A stretch of 64,000 nucleotides of DNA from assembly GCA_963789515.1 (NCBI GenBank), contig CAWBKW010000002.1, positions 806,001 through 870,000 of the forward strand, written 5' to 3'. Shown piece after piece: positions 8,597 through 17,673 of the stretch (the stretch's first letter is position 1; the number at the start of each line of letters is the position of its first letter). Position numbers and translations under genes: made by a program. The notes under the pieces were generated by a model. The model searched no databases and was not told the DNA's origin. It saw nothing but the letters and a program-made list of their open reading frames with translations. The stretch is from JBAXEO01 sp963789515. GTDB lineage: Bacteria; Actinomycetota; Coriobacteriia; Anaerosomatales; JAAXUF01.

Positions 8597-9894
8597 TCTG
8601 GAACGCGGAGTACGAGTGCATGGAGCGCGGAGAACTGCGAGCGCTTCAACTGAGACGGCTGCAGACGACCGTCGCGTGGGTCTACGAGCGCGTGCCCTAC
8701 TACCGTCAGCAGCTCAGCGAACGAGGTGTTCGGCCCCGCGACATCAAGACACTGGCCGACGTGCGCCTGCTTCCGCTCACCGACAAGGGCGCGCTGCGTG
8801 ACACGTATCCGTTCGGGATGTTCGCGGTGCCTCTCGACGAAGTCGTGCGACTGCACTCTTCCTCCGGTACCACCGGCAAGCCCATCGTGGTCGGCTACAC
8901 GCGGGGCGACATCAACACGTGGACCGAGCTCACGGCGCGCGTCGCGGCGTCCGCGGGAGTCCATCGCGGCGATCTCGTGGACATGTCATTCCTGTACGGC
9001 ATGTTCACTGGTGGATGGGGGATGCACTACGGTCTGGAGCGTCTCGGCGCCACCATCATTCCCGCAGGGAGCGGCAACACCGAGCGCCACATCATGATGA
9101 TGCAGGACTTCGGCACGACGGTGCTCGTGTCGACGCCCTCGTATGCGCTCTACCTCGCCGAGGTCGGAGAGGCCATGGGAGTCGACTTTCGCTCGCTGGA
9201 CATCCGTCTGGGCCTTTTCGGCGGTGAGCCCTGCTTCGATGCCGCGAAACGGGAGATCGAAGAGCGGCTCGGAATCCGCGCGATGGACAACTACGGTCTC
9301 TCGGAGGTCATGGGCCCGGGCGTGAGCTCGGAGTGCGAGTGCGGGTGCGGGCTGCATATCGCCGAGGACCACGTGCTGTGGGAACTCGTCGATCCCGAGA
9401 CGGGAGAGCCGGTTGACGACGGCGAACAGGGCGAGCTGGTGTTCACGTCGCTCACCAAGGAGGCGTTCCCGGTCCTGCGCTATCGGACACACGACCTGAC
9501 AACGGTGACGACGGAGCGTTGCGAGTGCGGGCGAACGCTCGCCCGGATGGCGAAAGTCAGGTCCAGAACGGACGACATGCTGATCATCCGGGGCGTGAAC
9601 GTGTTCCCGAGCCAGATCGAAGACGTCATCTTCCAGATCGAGGGCGTGCGGCCGCACTATCTCGTGGTGGTCGACCGGAAGAAGGGGCTGGACGACCTTG
9701 AGGTGCGCCTCGAAGTCGCCGAGTCGGTCTTTTCGGATATCATGGCTGATATGTTCGCATTCCAGAAGGACGTCGCCGACAGGCTGCAGTCCGTTCTGGG
9801 GCTTCGGGCGAAGATCACCCTGGTCGAACCGGGATCCTTGGAACGGTCGGCCGGGAAGAGCACTCGCGTGCTCGACAAACGGGACAGCGCCTGA
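8593..9894 (+). CDS. paaK: Phenylacetate-CoA ligase family protein (AMP-forming)
   Basis: Adenylate-forming enzyme of 433 residues, the usual PaaK length. Landmarks are the early VYERVPYYRQ segment, the AMP-binding loop SSSGTTGKP (about residue 95), DNYGLSEVMGPG, and the hinge region DDMLIIRGVNVFP. Cysteine-rich patches CECGCG and CECGR are normal for the family. PaaK joins an aryl acetate to CoA using ATP; in fermenters with IorAB the reverse, ATP-yielding direction has been suggested. The 4-bp overlap with livF places it in the import operon. The substrate (phenylacetate, indoleacetate or similar) is not determined by sequence. Confidence 0.9.
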   Translation: MIWNAEYECMERGELRALQLRRLQTTVAWVYERVPYYRQQLSERGVRPRDIKTLADVRLLPLTDKGALRDTYPFGMFAVPLDEVVRLHSSSGTTGKPIVVGYTRGDINTWTELTARVAASAGVHRGDLVDMSFLYGMFTGGWGMHYGLERLGATIIPAGSGNTERHIMMMQDFGTTVLVSTPSYALYLAEVGEAMGVDFRSLDIRLGLFGGEPCFDAAKREIEERLGIRAMDNYGLSEVMGPGVSSECECGCGLHIAEDHVLWELVDPETGEPVDDGEQGELVFTSLTKEAFPVLRYRTHDLTTVTTERCECGRTLARMAKVRSRTDDMLIIRGVNVFPSQIEDVIFQIEGVRPHYLVVVDRKKGLDDLEVRLEVAESVFSDIMADMFAFQKDVADRLQSVLGLRAKITLVEPGSLERSAGKSTRVLDKRDSA

Positions 9895-9935
9895 TACTCG
9901 GGTCGCGGTCCTCACTGAGAAAGGCTGGATAGCTC

Positions 9936-10481
9936 TTGCCGGTATGGGGTTGGATCGCGATAGGGGCGGGGGGCGTCCTGCTGATCGCTGCCGCGGTCAT
10001 CGGGTCGATCCTGGGTTGGCGCAGCATGGAGCGACGCTACTTGCTCAGGCTCGTAAGCCGGCGTGAGGCGATCGATGCGGTCCGCCAGGCCCTGGATGAC
10101 GTCGTGATGCGACTCGCGCAGGGGAGCGACGAGACCCTCAACCACTTCGCCGAGGATCCCGACGCCGTCGAGCGCCGCGCGCTTCACGAGGTGACCAGCC
10201 GCGCCCAGATCCTCGCCGACGAGCTCGATGCGATGCCGCTGCCCAAGCGGCTCATTCCGGCAGCCGAAGTTCTCGGCGATTCCGCCTACGCCATCGCACG
10301 CGAAGCGGGTAAAGTCCACGATGAGCAGGTCGGTGACGAGGCCCTCGAGGCGCTTGGTTCCATCGACCTCACCGCGATCGCCGGCACGTATGCGGCGGCG
10401 ACGCGAGAGGTGCAGCGTGTGTGTGAAGTGTGCGGACTCGACGAAGACCCATCGGTCTACGGCGGAGGCTTGTACCTGTGA
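9936..10481 (+). CDS. Membrane-anchored hypothetical protein
   Basis: A 181-residue protein not assigned to a family. It starts with one membrane helix (about residues 4-26), then a charged, mostly helical region rich in Ala, Glu and Asp. The C-terminus has a CEVCG pair that could bind metal or form a disulfide. The TTG start has GAGAAAGG 11 nt upstream. The next gene overlaps its stop by 4 bp, and both are small single-anchor proteins, so they probably act together at the envelope. Confidence 0.6.
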   Translation: MPVWGWIAIGAGGVLLIAAAVIGSILGWRSMERRYLLRLVSRREAIDAVRQALDDVVMRLAQGSDETLNHFAEDPDAVERRALHEVTSRAQILADELDAMPLPKRLIPAAEVLGDSAYAIAREAGKVHDEQVGDEALEALGSIDLTAIAGTYAAATREVQRVCEVCGLDEDPSVYGGGLYL

Positions 10482-10846
10482 CAACCAGCAAGGTGATGCG
10501 CGCCATAGCAGGGGTGATAGTGCTCCTGATCCTGTTGGTCGTGGTCAATGGTTGGTGGAGCGACTACAAGAAGGCGACGCCCAAGAAGCGTTCTGCCGAA
10601 ACCACCGCCACCGCTCCGCCCGCCGATGCCGCGGCGGCGACCGGACCCACGGTGCTCATCCTGGTAGACGGGCTCAACTTCAGGGAGCAGCCCGACGCGA
10701 CCGGAGCCAACATCCGCGGACTGAAGAAGGGCGAGACGTTCATCCTCGTCAGCAAGACCGGCAGCTGGCTCGAGCTTCAGGACGCCTCAGGACAGAACGG
10801 CTGGGTCAACAACAACCCGCAGTACGTGCGGATCGAGAAGCAGTAG
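10478..10846 (+). CDS. Membrane-anchored bacterial SH3-domain protein
   Basis: A 122-residue protein: one N-terminal membrane helix, a Thr/Ala/Pro-rich linker, and a bacterial SH3 (SH3b) domain from about residue 58 to the end. The domain shows LNFREQPDATGANI, a LKKGETFIL strand and a GWVNNNPQYV end. SH3b domains commonly bind peptidoglycan, so an outward-facing cell-wall role is inferred. GTG at 10478 overlaps the previous stop (GTGA); ATG at 10496 is an alternative start. Confidence 0.7.
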   Translation: MTTSKVMRAIAGVIVLLILLVVVNGWWSDYKKATPKKRSAETTATAPPADAAAATGPTVLILVDGLNFREQPDATGANIRGLKKGETFILVSKTGSWLELQDASGQNGWVNNNPQYVRIEKQ

Positions 10847-10853
10847 GCCGGCG

Positions 10854-11183
10854 GTGATCCGCGTCATCGGAAACGCCGACGAGTTCTGGCGACTGCGCAT
10901 GACGCGGGTCGACACGACCCAGGGCCTCGACTTCGAGTGGCACGAGGACATCCTGTACCGGGAGCCGATGGTGGACCACGGCGACGAAGTCGAGTTCTGG
11001 CATGTCGAAGCCGTGCGACTCGACGACGCAGATTCCGTGGTACGGCTGGCGACGTTCGACACGGAGACCGATGCACGAGCGTACCTTGAGGTAGCCCAAG
11101 AGGACCTGAGCGACCTCACGAAGTCACGTTTCGAACTGTCCTACTTCACGGGTGCCGAGATCGGCGACACCGGCATCGAGTAG
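10854..11183 (+). CDS. Hypothetical protein, acidic, 109 residues
   Basis: Small acidic soluble protein with no recognised domain. It begins with GTG seven bases after the SH3b gene stop, so it is probably the last gene of that three-gene set. The sequence mixes strands and helices without signal peptide or membrane segment. Codon use is like its neighbours, and it is unlikely to be a spurious frame. Confidence 0.55.
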   Translation: MIRVIGNADEFWRLRMTRVDTTQGLDFEWHEDILYREPMVDHGDEVEFWHVEAVRLDDADSVVRLATFDTETDARAYLEVAQEDLSDLTKSRFELSYFTGAEIGDTGIE

Positions 11184-11346
11184 GACCGCCGCTCTTGTGT
11201 CTTGCATGCGGAGCCCAACACACTCACGACCGCGCCGCAGGGGAGCAGGACGGCTCCGTCCGTAACTTCGCTACTAGACATAAGATGTATTATCACGCAT
11301 ATGCCCCGCACTGCCGAACTGCGGTAGGGGTCACCGGGAACAGGTG

Positions 11347-12348
11347 TCACTTCTTTGAGGACGTGCTCCCCTTGGAGTCGGCGATGAGTTCTGACACCGT
11401 GACGAACTCGTATCCCTGGGACTTGAGCTCGGGCAGGATGACCTTCATGGCCTTGTAGGTGGCCTTCGAGCCCCAGTGGCACAGGATGATGTCACCGGGC
11501 TTGATCCCCCCGTTGCTGGTGACCACGTTCTCGTACAGCTTCTTGGTGGTTGCACCGCGTCCGGAGTCCCCGAACGAACGGTTCCACATGACCTGCTTGT
11601 AGCCCAGATCCGCCACGAGGCGCTTGACTCGCGGATTGGTGGCCCCGCCGGGTGGACGCATGTAGGGCGCCTGGTTGCCTGTGACCGCAGAGATGGCCTT
11701 CTGTGTGCGGAGGAGCTCGGACTCGACCTGTGCGTCGCTGAGCTTGGTGAGATTCTTGTGGTCCCAGGTGTGGTTGGCGATCTCAAACCCGGCCTCGTCG
11801 AGCTCCTTGAGGGTCGACTTGTGAGTCGATGCCCAGCTTCCGAGGACGAACGTGGTGCAGCGGGCGTCGTACTGCTTGAGGAGTTCGAACATCTCGGGCT
11901 GGAAACCGTAACCGTCGTCCAGCGTTATGGCGATGTACTTGTGCTTGGGCTTCAGCTGGCCGAAACTGACCGGCTTGACGGCCGGAGCGTCTGGAAACTG
12001 CACCGAGGCTTTGGCGACGGCGGCCGATTCGGCGGCTGTCGAAACCTCGGGCACCGCCTCCTCTGGCGCGGCGGGCGCGGGAGTCGTGCTCGGAGCCGAT
12101 GCCGCCGGGGCTGATACATCTCGTGCGGTGGTCGTCGCCGCCGGAGCGGAAGTGGGCTGAGCCTGAGTGGCGCTGGAGCTCGGGGTGGCCTTGGGTGCTG
12201 TGCGGGTGCGTGCCCACGCGAACGTCGAGACACCGCCGATGACCAAGATGCCCGCGCATACGGCGAGCGCGATTCCCGCGCGTGCACGACGCCGACGCGC
12301 AGCCTGCATGCGGAGACGGCGGAGCTGTCTTGGGTCCTGCTGCATCAA
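11347..12348 (-). CDS. Polysaccharide deacetylase (NodB family), membrane-anchored
   Basis: Likely removes acetyl groups from a cell-surface polysaccharide or peptidoglycan. 333 residues: an Arg-rich cytoplasmic start, one membrane helix (about 23-45), a long Ala/Pro/Thr/Ser linker (to about 125), and the NodB domain. Motif 1 is TLDDGY (usual TFDDG), motif 2 is HTWDH (metal-binding H...H), motif 3 is RPPGG, and the last catalytic motif is DIILCHWG. All metal and catalytic residues are present, so it should be active outside the membrane. It converges with the + strand genes ending at 11183. Confidence 0.9.
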   Translation of the reverse strand: MMQQDPRQLRRLRMQAARRRRARAGIALAVCAGILVIGGVSTFAWARTRTAPKATPSSSATQAQPTSAPAATTTARDVSAPAASAPSTTPAPAAPEEAVPEVSTAAESAAVAKASVQFPDAPAVKPVSFGQLKPKHKYIAITLDDGYGFQPEMFELLKQYDARCTTFVLGSWASTHKSTLKELDEAGFEIANHTWDHKNLTKLSDAQVESELLRTQKAISAVTGNQAPYMRPPGGATNPRVKRLVADLGYKQVMWNRSFGDSGRGATTKKLYENVVTSNGGIKPGDIILCHWGSKATYKAMKVILPELKSQGYEFVTVSELIADSKGSTSSKK

Positions 12349-12484
12349 GTTCGATTCCCCACTCTAGGTGATCGTGTCGCCGATCAAACGTGTGGTGTGC
12401 AACGAGCATGCCACGAAAACAAGTCGGCGCGGGCGTCAGCCGGGTGACGATTGTACGGCCGTGAACGGACCGAGCGTGCGAAAG

Positions 12485-12518
12485 CGGCCCCGGACCGCGA
12501 TGTCGCAGCCCGGGGCCG
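12485..12518 (-). terminator. Probable intrinsic terminator downstream of uracil permease
   Basis: Arms 12485-12493 and 12510-12518 (CGGCCCCGG / CCGGGGCCG) form a perfect 9-bp GC-rich stem with a 16-nt loop. Read on the minus strand it lies about 42 nt after the permease stop and is followed by only a short T-rich stretch (CTTTC). It plausibly ends the permease transcripts. Confidence 0.55.
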
Positions 12519-12559
12519 TCGCAGCTGAGACGAGCGAAGGAGCACCCGTCTCGGGCAAG

Positions 12560-13903
12560 CTAGAGCGACGTCGGAGCAGAACCGATCTCTGCAGCCTCGG
12601 CCTGGAACTCCGCATCGAACGATGGCGACTCGATTGCAAGCCCCTCGCTCTCCTTGGGCAGGATCAGATTGAGAATGACGCCGATCAGGGCGGCCATCGC
12701 CATGCCCGGGACCGTGTACTTCCCGAGCGGGATGGCGAACCCTCCGGCCTCCATGCCAACACCGATCACCAGGACCACGCTCGAGAGAATGAGGTTTCTG
12801 CTGTGGCTGAAGTCGATGCCGCTCGTTGAGAGCAGCCGGATACCGCTCGTGGCGATGAGCCCGAACAGGAGCAGCGAGATCCCGCCCATGACCGGGGTCG
12901 GAATGGAGCTGATCGCCGCGCCGAACTTGGGAACGAAACCGCCGATGATGATGGCGAACGCACCCGCGAACCAGAAGAGCTGTGTCGCATACACCTTGGT
13001 CACAGCCATGACGCCGATGTTCTCGGCGTAGGTGGTGGACGGTGTGCCGCCGATGGCGCCTGAGATCGCGGTCGCAAGACCGTCGCCGAACAACGACTCA
13101 GGCAGGATCGGCGTGAAGTCCTTCCCGGTGATCTCGTTGATGACCAGAAGGTGCCCGATGTGCTCGATGATGACCACGAACGCGACCGGCGCGATGATCA
13201 GGATGGCATCGAGCTGGAAGACCGGGAACGTGAGCGTGGGGAGCCCGACCCAGGCCGCCTCCTTGACGCCGGCGAAGCTGACCAGGCCGAGCGGGATCGA
13301 GACGACGTAGCCGACGATGATTCCCATAAGCACCGGGATGGTCTTGAGGAAGCCCTTGAAGAAGCTCGAGAAGATGATCGCCGAGGCGAGCGTGATGCCT
13401 GCCACCGCAAGGTACTTCATCTCGACAGGCTTCGTCGGGTCGGCGAACGGATACAGGCACATCTTGACCGCCACGGCAGAGAGCCCGAGGCCGATGACCA
13501 CGACGACCGAGCCGATCAAGGCCGGAGGAAGCAGTCGGTCGAGCCACTTGGTGCCGACGGCCTTGATGACGAACGCCACGACCATGTAGACGAAGCCTGC
13601 GACCACGAGTCCGCCGAGAGCAGCGGGGATGTTCTTCCCGCCCGGTCCCCCACCGACCGCGATCAACGGCGCGATGAACGCAAAGCTCGATCCGAGGTAG
13701 CTCGGGATCCTGTTGCGCACGCAGATCAGATAGAGAATGGTGCCGATTCCCGAGGTCATGAGACCGACGCCGGGATCGAGACCCGTCAGCAGCGGTACGA
13801 GCACCGTAGCGCCGAACATGGCCATCAGGTGCTGCAGTGAGAGCGGGATCGCCTTGGACAACGGCAGGATGTCGTCGGTCTGAACGACTTGCTCACGCGT
13901 CAC
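12560..13903 (-). CDS. uraA: NCS2 family uracil permease
   Basis: Proton-coupled nucleobase transporter, 447 residues, about 14 membrane segments. UraA-type landmarks are LPLSLQHLMAMFGATVLVP at the start, FVVIIEHIGH (conserved Glu that contacts uracil) and GGTPSTTYAENIGVMAVTK. GTG start with an AAAGGAGGG ribosome site. It follows the purine permease after 64 bp on the same strand, with a hairpin between them, suggesting a shared base-salvage transcript. Confidence 0.92.
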   Translation of the reverse strand: MTREQVVQTDDILPLSKAIPLSLQHLMAMFGATVLVPLLTGLDPGVGLMTSGIGTILYLICVRNRIPSYLGSSFAFIAPLIAVGGGPGGKNIPAALGGLVVAGFVYMVVAFVIKAVGTKWLDRLLPPALIGSVVVVIGLGLSAVAVKMCLYPFADPTKPVEMKYLAVAGITLASAIIFSSFFKGFLKTIPVLMGIIVGYVVSIPLGLVSFAGVKEAAWVGLPTLTFPVFQLDAILIIAPVAFVVIIEHIGHLLVINEITGKDFTPILPESLFGDGLATAISGAIGGTPSTTYAENIGVMAVTKVYATQLFWFAGAFAIIIGGFVPKFGAAISSIPTPVMGGISLLLFGLIATSGIRLLSTSGIDFSHSRNLILSSVVLVIGVGMEAGGFAIPLGKYTVPGMAMAALIGVILNLILPKESEGLAIESPSFDAEFQAEAAEIGSAPTSL

Positions 13904-13929
13904 GCGGTTCCCTCCTTTACGTGTTCAGG

Positions 13930-13950
13930 CAGGTCCGGTGTGCGGACCTG
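13930..13950 (-). other. Intercistronic hairpin between the two nucleobase permeases
   Basis: CAGGTCCG at 13930-13937 pairs perfectly with CGGACCTG at 13943-13950, loop GTGTG. It lies between the purine permease stop and the uracil permease ribosome site, with no T-run. It may shield the upstream mRNA end or set the ratio of the two transporters; this is inference. Confidence 0.55.
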
Positions 13951-13967
13951 GTTGCGGTCAGGGCCTG

Positions 13968-15404
13968 CTAGCCGAAGAGCTTCAGGAGCGGAGCCTGCAG
14001 GAATGCCATCAAGAAGGCGATCGAGGCGACCCACATGAGCGGGTGGATGTCCTTGGCCTTGCCGTGGAACAGCTTGATGATCACGTAGCTGATGAAGCCC
14101 AGACCGATGCCCCAGCTGATGTTGTACGTCAAGGGAATGCCGACGATCGTCAGGTATGCCGGGAAGGCTTCTTCGAGGTTGTCCCACGGGATCTCGCGGA
14201 CCGTGCGCATCATCAGGAACCCGACGATGATCAGCGCGCCGGCGGTGATCGGGAAGGAGGTGAAGCTGGGGACGGGAACATCCGGCGGGACCTGGAACCC
14301 GGAGCCGGAGAACGAAGCGAAGCGCTCCGCGTTGGCGACCGGGTAGCCGCCGCCGACCATGCGGACCAGTGGCGAGAAGAACGCAGCGACTGCGAACAAG
14401 ATACCGGTGATGATCGCCGTCAGGCCCGTGCGGCCACCTTCTGCCACGCCGGCCGCCGACTCGATGTACGTGGTGATCGAGGACGCGCCGAAGAGTCCGC
14501 CGACGCTAGCAGCTGCGGAGTCGACGAGCAGGATGTTCTTGATGCCGGGAACGCGTCCTTCACTGTCCGCGAAGCCGGCCTGCTCGCCCACCGAGATGAC
14601 GGTACCCATCGTGTCGAAGAAGTCGGTGAGCATGACGGCAAACACCGCGAAGAGCAGGGCGGGCGTGAAGATCTGCAGCAAGGCGATGCTGTTCGTGCCG
14701 GCGGGAACCTGGAACGGAGCCATGAACGTAGAGAAGTTGGGCGGTGCCATCACGGCGTTCGGCAGGCTGGTGACGTTGAGGATCAGGGCCGCAACGGTGG
14801 CGACGAGGATTCCCCAGAGTATGTCGCCCTTGATGCCGAGTGCCATGAAGGCGAGTATCGAGAACAGGCCGATCAAGGTGACCCAGACGTAGGGCTTGGT
14901 GAAGTCACCGAGCGAGACCACGGTCGCGGCGTTGGGGACGATGATGCCGCCCTCGATGAGTCCGAGGACCGTGATGAAGAGCCCGATGCCGACGCCTATG
15001 GCGCGCTTCAGGTCCAGCGGGATCGCGTTCATGATCGCTTCGCGAGCGCCCGACAGCACGAGGGCGAAGATGATGAGGCCCTCGACGAAGATCACGGACA
15101 TTCCGACCTGCCAGGGCACATTCGCCTGCTGGAAGCCGATGATCGAGAAGGTGACGACGGCGTTCAGGCCCATGCCCGACGCCAGCGCCAGCGGCCGATT
15201 AGAGATGAACCCCATGGCGAGGCACATCAGTGCGGCGCCGAGCGCGGTGGCGGTCGCCGCGCCCTCGAACGGCACGCCCGCGGCCGAGAGGATTCCCGGA
15301 TTGACGAAGACGATGTAGGCCATCGTGAGGAACGTCGTGACGCCTGCGAGCAGTTCAGTCTGGAAGTTGGTCCCACGGTCTGCGAACTTGAAGAACGAAT
15401 CCAT
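13968..15404 (-). CDS. NCS2 (AzgA/PbuG type) guanine-hypoxanthine permease
   Basis: Purine-base transporter of 478 residues with about 12-14 membrane segments. Family signatures are ETLLAG-like TELLAGVTTFLTMAYI, GMGLNAVVTF, FFDTMGTVISV and SSITTYIESAAGVAEGGRTG. ATG at 15404 is chosen over 15419 because AAAGGTGAGGG ends 1-5 nt before it and lies within the longer version. The 149-bp leader upstream shows no purine-riboswitch fold by eye. Substrate (guanine, hypoxanthine, adenine) is not resolved. Confidence 0.88.
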   Translation of the reverse strand: MDSFFKFADRGTNFQTELLAGVTTFLTMAYIVFVNPGILSAAGVPFEGAATATALGAALMCLAMGFISNRPLALASGMGLNAVVTFSIIGFQQANVPWQVGMSVIFVEGLIIFALVLSGAREAIMNAIPLDLKRAIGVGIGLFITVLGLIEGGIIVPNAATVVSLGDFTKPYVWVTLIGLFSILAFMALGIKGDILWGILVATVAALILNVTSLPNAVMAPPNFSTFMAPFQVPAGTNSIALLQIFTPALLFAVFAVMLTDFFDTMGTVISVGEQAGFADSEGRVPGIKNILLVDSAAASVGGLFGASSITTYIESAAGVAEGGRTGLTAIITGILFAVAAFFSPLVRMVGGGYPVANAERFASFSGSGFQVPPDVPVPSFTSFPITAGALIIVGFLMMRTVREIPWDNLEEAFPAYLTIVGIPLTYNISWGIGLGFISYVIIKLFHGKAKDIHPLMWVASIAFLMAFLQAPLLKLFG

Positions 15405-15553
15405 ACCCTCACCTTTCATACGACCGTACCGGAATCTGGCAGATCAAGGGTCACGCATCGAGCGGCAGACTCAGCAGATGAACTTGTTTCCCACCCCTCT
15501 CCAGTTCGGTGAAACCGCAATGCGTCAACGTATGTGAACCTCACCCGGACGCC

Positions 15554-16024
15554 TCAGGCGCCCCGACCCTCCGTGAACAGAGAACCGAGATAGCGGGCGG
15601 AGGTGTCGCTGCCTTCAAGCGCGGCGACGATCGCCGATGCGAGAGGAGGCCTGAGGTCGAGTCCCACCAATGCTGAGACCTCGAACAGCTCGACCGACTC
15701 GACGCGCGGGTCCAGCGGGCTATCGGTTAGCTCGCCGCCGACCACGGTGGCCAGGAACGTGATGTTGACGACGTGCCGGCTGCCCTGGGGATCGATGGTG
15801 TCGTTGACCAGCAACGGACGGCCGATCTCGACAAGCAGCCCGGTCTCCTCGGACACCTCACGGACGAGGGCCCGCTCGAGGGTCTCGCGGTAGTCAACGC
15901 CGCCCCCGGGCAGCAGGTAGTAGCTGGAGTCGCGAGCGCGATGCTTCACCAGCACGATCCGGTCGTCGAGCACGATGAGGGCGGCCACGCGGACGCGCGG
16001 GCCGTCAGGTACCCGTGCTGCCAA
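15554..16024 (-). CDS. Nudix hydrolase
   Basis: Hydrolase of a nucleoside diphosphate linked to another group; 156 residues. The Nudix box is complete, from GGGVDYRETLERALV through REVSEETG (G-x5-E-x7-REVSEETG). TTG at 16024 is preferred: GGAGG lies 6 nt upstream, and the longer frame to 16090 would overlap dut far more. It overlaps the dut end by 20 bp. Location behind dut suggests clean-up of damaged or unwanted nucleotides, but the substrate is unknown. Confidence 0.85.
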   Translation of the reverse strand: MAARVPDGPRVRVAALIVLDDRIVLVKHRARDSSYYLLPGGGVDYRETLERALVREVSEETGLLVEIGRPLLVNDTIDPQGSRHVVNITFLATVVGGELTDSPLDPRVESVELFEVSALVGLDLRPPLASAIVAALEGSDTSARYLGSLFTEGRGA

Positions 16025-16437
16025 AACCACCCTCCCCCCGCGCGGTTGCGCCAAGCTCATCGAGCTCGACGAGTGTGCAATGCTCGACACGCTGAACCAC
16101 CAGCTGGGCGACCTTGTCGCCGTACGAGACCGTGAGGGAAGCGTCGGTGTCGAGATTGACCGCGATGATCTGAATCTCGCCTCGGTAGTGGCTGTCGATC
16201 AGGCCGGGCGTGTTGACCAAGGTCAGCCCCTCCCTGAGCGCACGGCCACTGCGCGGCTGCACGAAGCCGGCGTACCCTTCGGGGAGTTCAATGGCGATGC
16301 CGGTGGGGATGAGCGCAACGCTGACCCGGTGCGAGCGTTGCGGAGCTCGCCGCGTACAGGTCCAGTCCCGCGTCGCCGTCGTGCGCGTAGGTCGGTACGG
16401 GAAGGTTCGGATCGATTCGACGAATACGGAGTTGCAC
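16005..16437 (-). CDS. dut: dUTP diphosphatase, reading frame broken by one extra base
   Basis: Hydrolyses dUTP to dUMP, keeping uracil out of DNA. GTG at 16437 starts six bases past the nrdG stop region. Motif 1 DAGLDLYA is in one frame, and PRSGRALR (motif 2), NTPGLIDSHYRGEI (motif 3), GDKVAQLVV (motif 4) and C-terminal GEGGFGSTGT (motif 5) are in the next. The switch is at about 16318, where dropping one base gives LAPGQRALIPTGIAI. With that base removed the gene is 143 residues, the normal length. All catalytic motifs are intact, so a sequencing error is more likely than true loss. Confidence 0.88.
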
Positions 16438-16442
16438 GTCCG

Positions 16443-17187
16443 TCAGACCCCCCGTACCACGGTGGGGAGATGGACCGCGCAGCACAGTGCGGAGCGTCGT
16501 AGCGCGTCCGCTTCATAGGGCCGAACGCCGGATGCGGCAGGGTCGAGTGTTCTCTGAGGCTGGAACTGCTGGATCGCGAAGCGCGTTCCCCCTTCGAGTT
16601 CCCGAGCGATGTAGGGAAGCTCGGCGGTGAGCACCGCACCGGGGTAGCACGTGGTTCGAAACTCGTGATCGACCCCACTCTCGATCAACAGCGAGACAGA
16701 GCGGCGGACACGCTTCCACACGTCATGACCCGCGGTCACTGAGTCGTAGCGGTCGGGAGTCGCCTTGACGTCGAGTGACACGAACGAGACCAGCCCCTGC
16801 TCGATGAGTGTCTCAAGGACCTCAGGGAACGTGCCGTTGGTATCGACCTTCACCGGAATGCCGAGCACGCGAATGCCACGGAGGAGCTGGCTGAGGGAGG
16901 GATCCATGGTCGGCTCCCCGCCTGTCACCACCACGCCCCCGATGCTCCCCCGGTTGTGGGTGAGGTGCTCGATGACGCGCGTCAGATCTACGGCCGGTCG
17001 CCTTCCGCTCACCATCTCAGGGCAGTAGCAGTACGGACACCGCAGATTGCAGCCACCGTAGCAGGACGGCAGCGGAGCTTCGACCGGGCCATGCGTCACG
17101 CGTCAGTCCGACAAATCCTGCGATGCGAGGACCTTCCGGCTGGACGGAGCGCTCAGTGGGGACGGCGACAGCCGAGACCCCGCTCAC
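16443..17187 (-). CDS. nrdG: Anaerobic ribonucleotide reductase activating protein (radical SAM), one frameshift
   Basis: Installs the glycyl radical on the anaerobic ribonucleotide reductase, using SAM and a [4Fe-4S] cluster bound by CNLRCPYC. The start is GTG at 17187 in a GTGA overlap with the nrdR stop; from there PRIAGFVGLT...WPGR reads in one frame, then one extra base near 17061 moves it to GGCNLRCPYC. Corrected length is 247 residues. TGGEPT and the later VDTNG motif are present. A NrdD reductase is not in the window. The coupling to nrdR fits ribonucleotide reductase control. Confidence 0.85.
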
Positions 17188-17636
17188 AGCGGGCCGAGGT
17201 TCTTGAGCTCGGACGTGAACTCGTCGAGGTCCTGGAACTCCTTGTAGACCGAGGCGAAACGCACGTACGCCACGCGATCGAAATCACGCAGCCTCACGAG
17301 AACCATGTCCCCGACCTGACGGCTTCCGACTTCGGAACGGAAGGAGTTGTGCAGCTCGGATTCGATATCGTCGATAAGGGCCTCGAGCTGGCTGACGTGC
17401 ACGTCACGTTTGGCGCATGCCACCATGAGTCCCCGGAGGAGCTTGCCTCGGTCGAACGGCTCGGCGGTCCCGTCCTTCTTCACCACCATAAGGGGTGTCT
17501 CTTCGCGGCGCTCGTACGTGGTGAAACGCTCAGAGCAGCTCAGGCACTCCCGCCTGCGCCGTATAGCGTCTTGAGACTCCGAGGTGCGCGAATCGACGAC
17601 CTTGGTCTCGTCATGGCCACAGAACGGACAGCGCAC
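17184..17636 (-). CDS. nrdR: Transcriptional repressor NrdR
   Basis: 150-residue regulator of ribonucleotide reductase genes. The N-terminal zinc ribbon has CPFC (residues 3-6) and CLSC (31-34), and an ATP-cone domain follows from about residue 46 (LMVVKKDGTAEPFDRGK). It binds NrdR boxes when loaded with dATP/ATP. It heads an nrdR-nrdG-dut-Nudix unit, and its stop overlaps the nrdG start. Confidence 0.95.
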   Translation of the reverse strand: MRCPFCGHDETKVVDSRTSESQDAIRRRRECLSCSERFTTYERREETPLMVVKKDGTAEPFDRGKLLRGLMVACAKRDVHVSQLEALIDDIESELHNSFRSEVGSRQVGDMVLVRLRDFDRVAYVRFASVYKEFQDLDEFTSELKNLGPL

Positions 17637-17655
17637 AGCTCACCCCCATATGTAG

Positions 17656-17673
17656 GCTACCTAGGAAGGTAGC
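17656..17673. promoter_or_regulatory. Palindrome in the nrdR leader
   Basis: GCTACCT (17656-17662) and AGGTAGC (17667-17673) are perfectly inverted, about 20 bp upstream of the nrdR start. Beside it, ACACAAGATATGG (17674-17686) resembles part of an NrdR box. This could be an operator for nucleotide-responsive control, but the match is incomplete. Confidence 0.35.

Noticed and set aside
11184..11346. Bidirectional terminator between the convergent unknown gene and the deacetylase
   Set aside because: CCCCGCA...TGCGGTAGGGG can fold, but with a bulge and no T-run; support is too weak to list.
12340..12375. TTCGATTCCCC resembling a tRNA T-loop
   Set aside because: No acceptor, D or anticodon stems around it; it lies at the deacetylase start.
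13938..15512. 524-codon + strand open frame, very rich in Asp, Glu, Arg and His
   Set aside because: It lies opposite the purine permease, whose membrane helices and signatures are unmistakable. It is an antisense shadow caused by high GC at third positions.
15405..15553. Purine riboswitch before the purine permease
   Set aside because: No conserved three-way-junction loops seen by eye in this leader.
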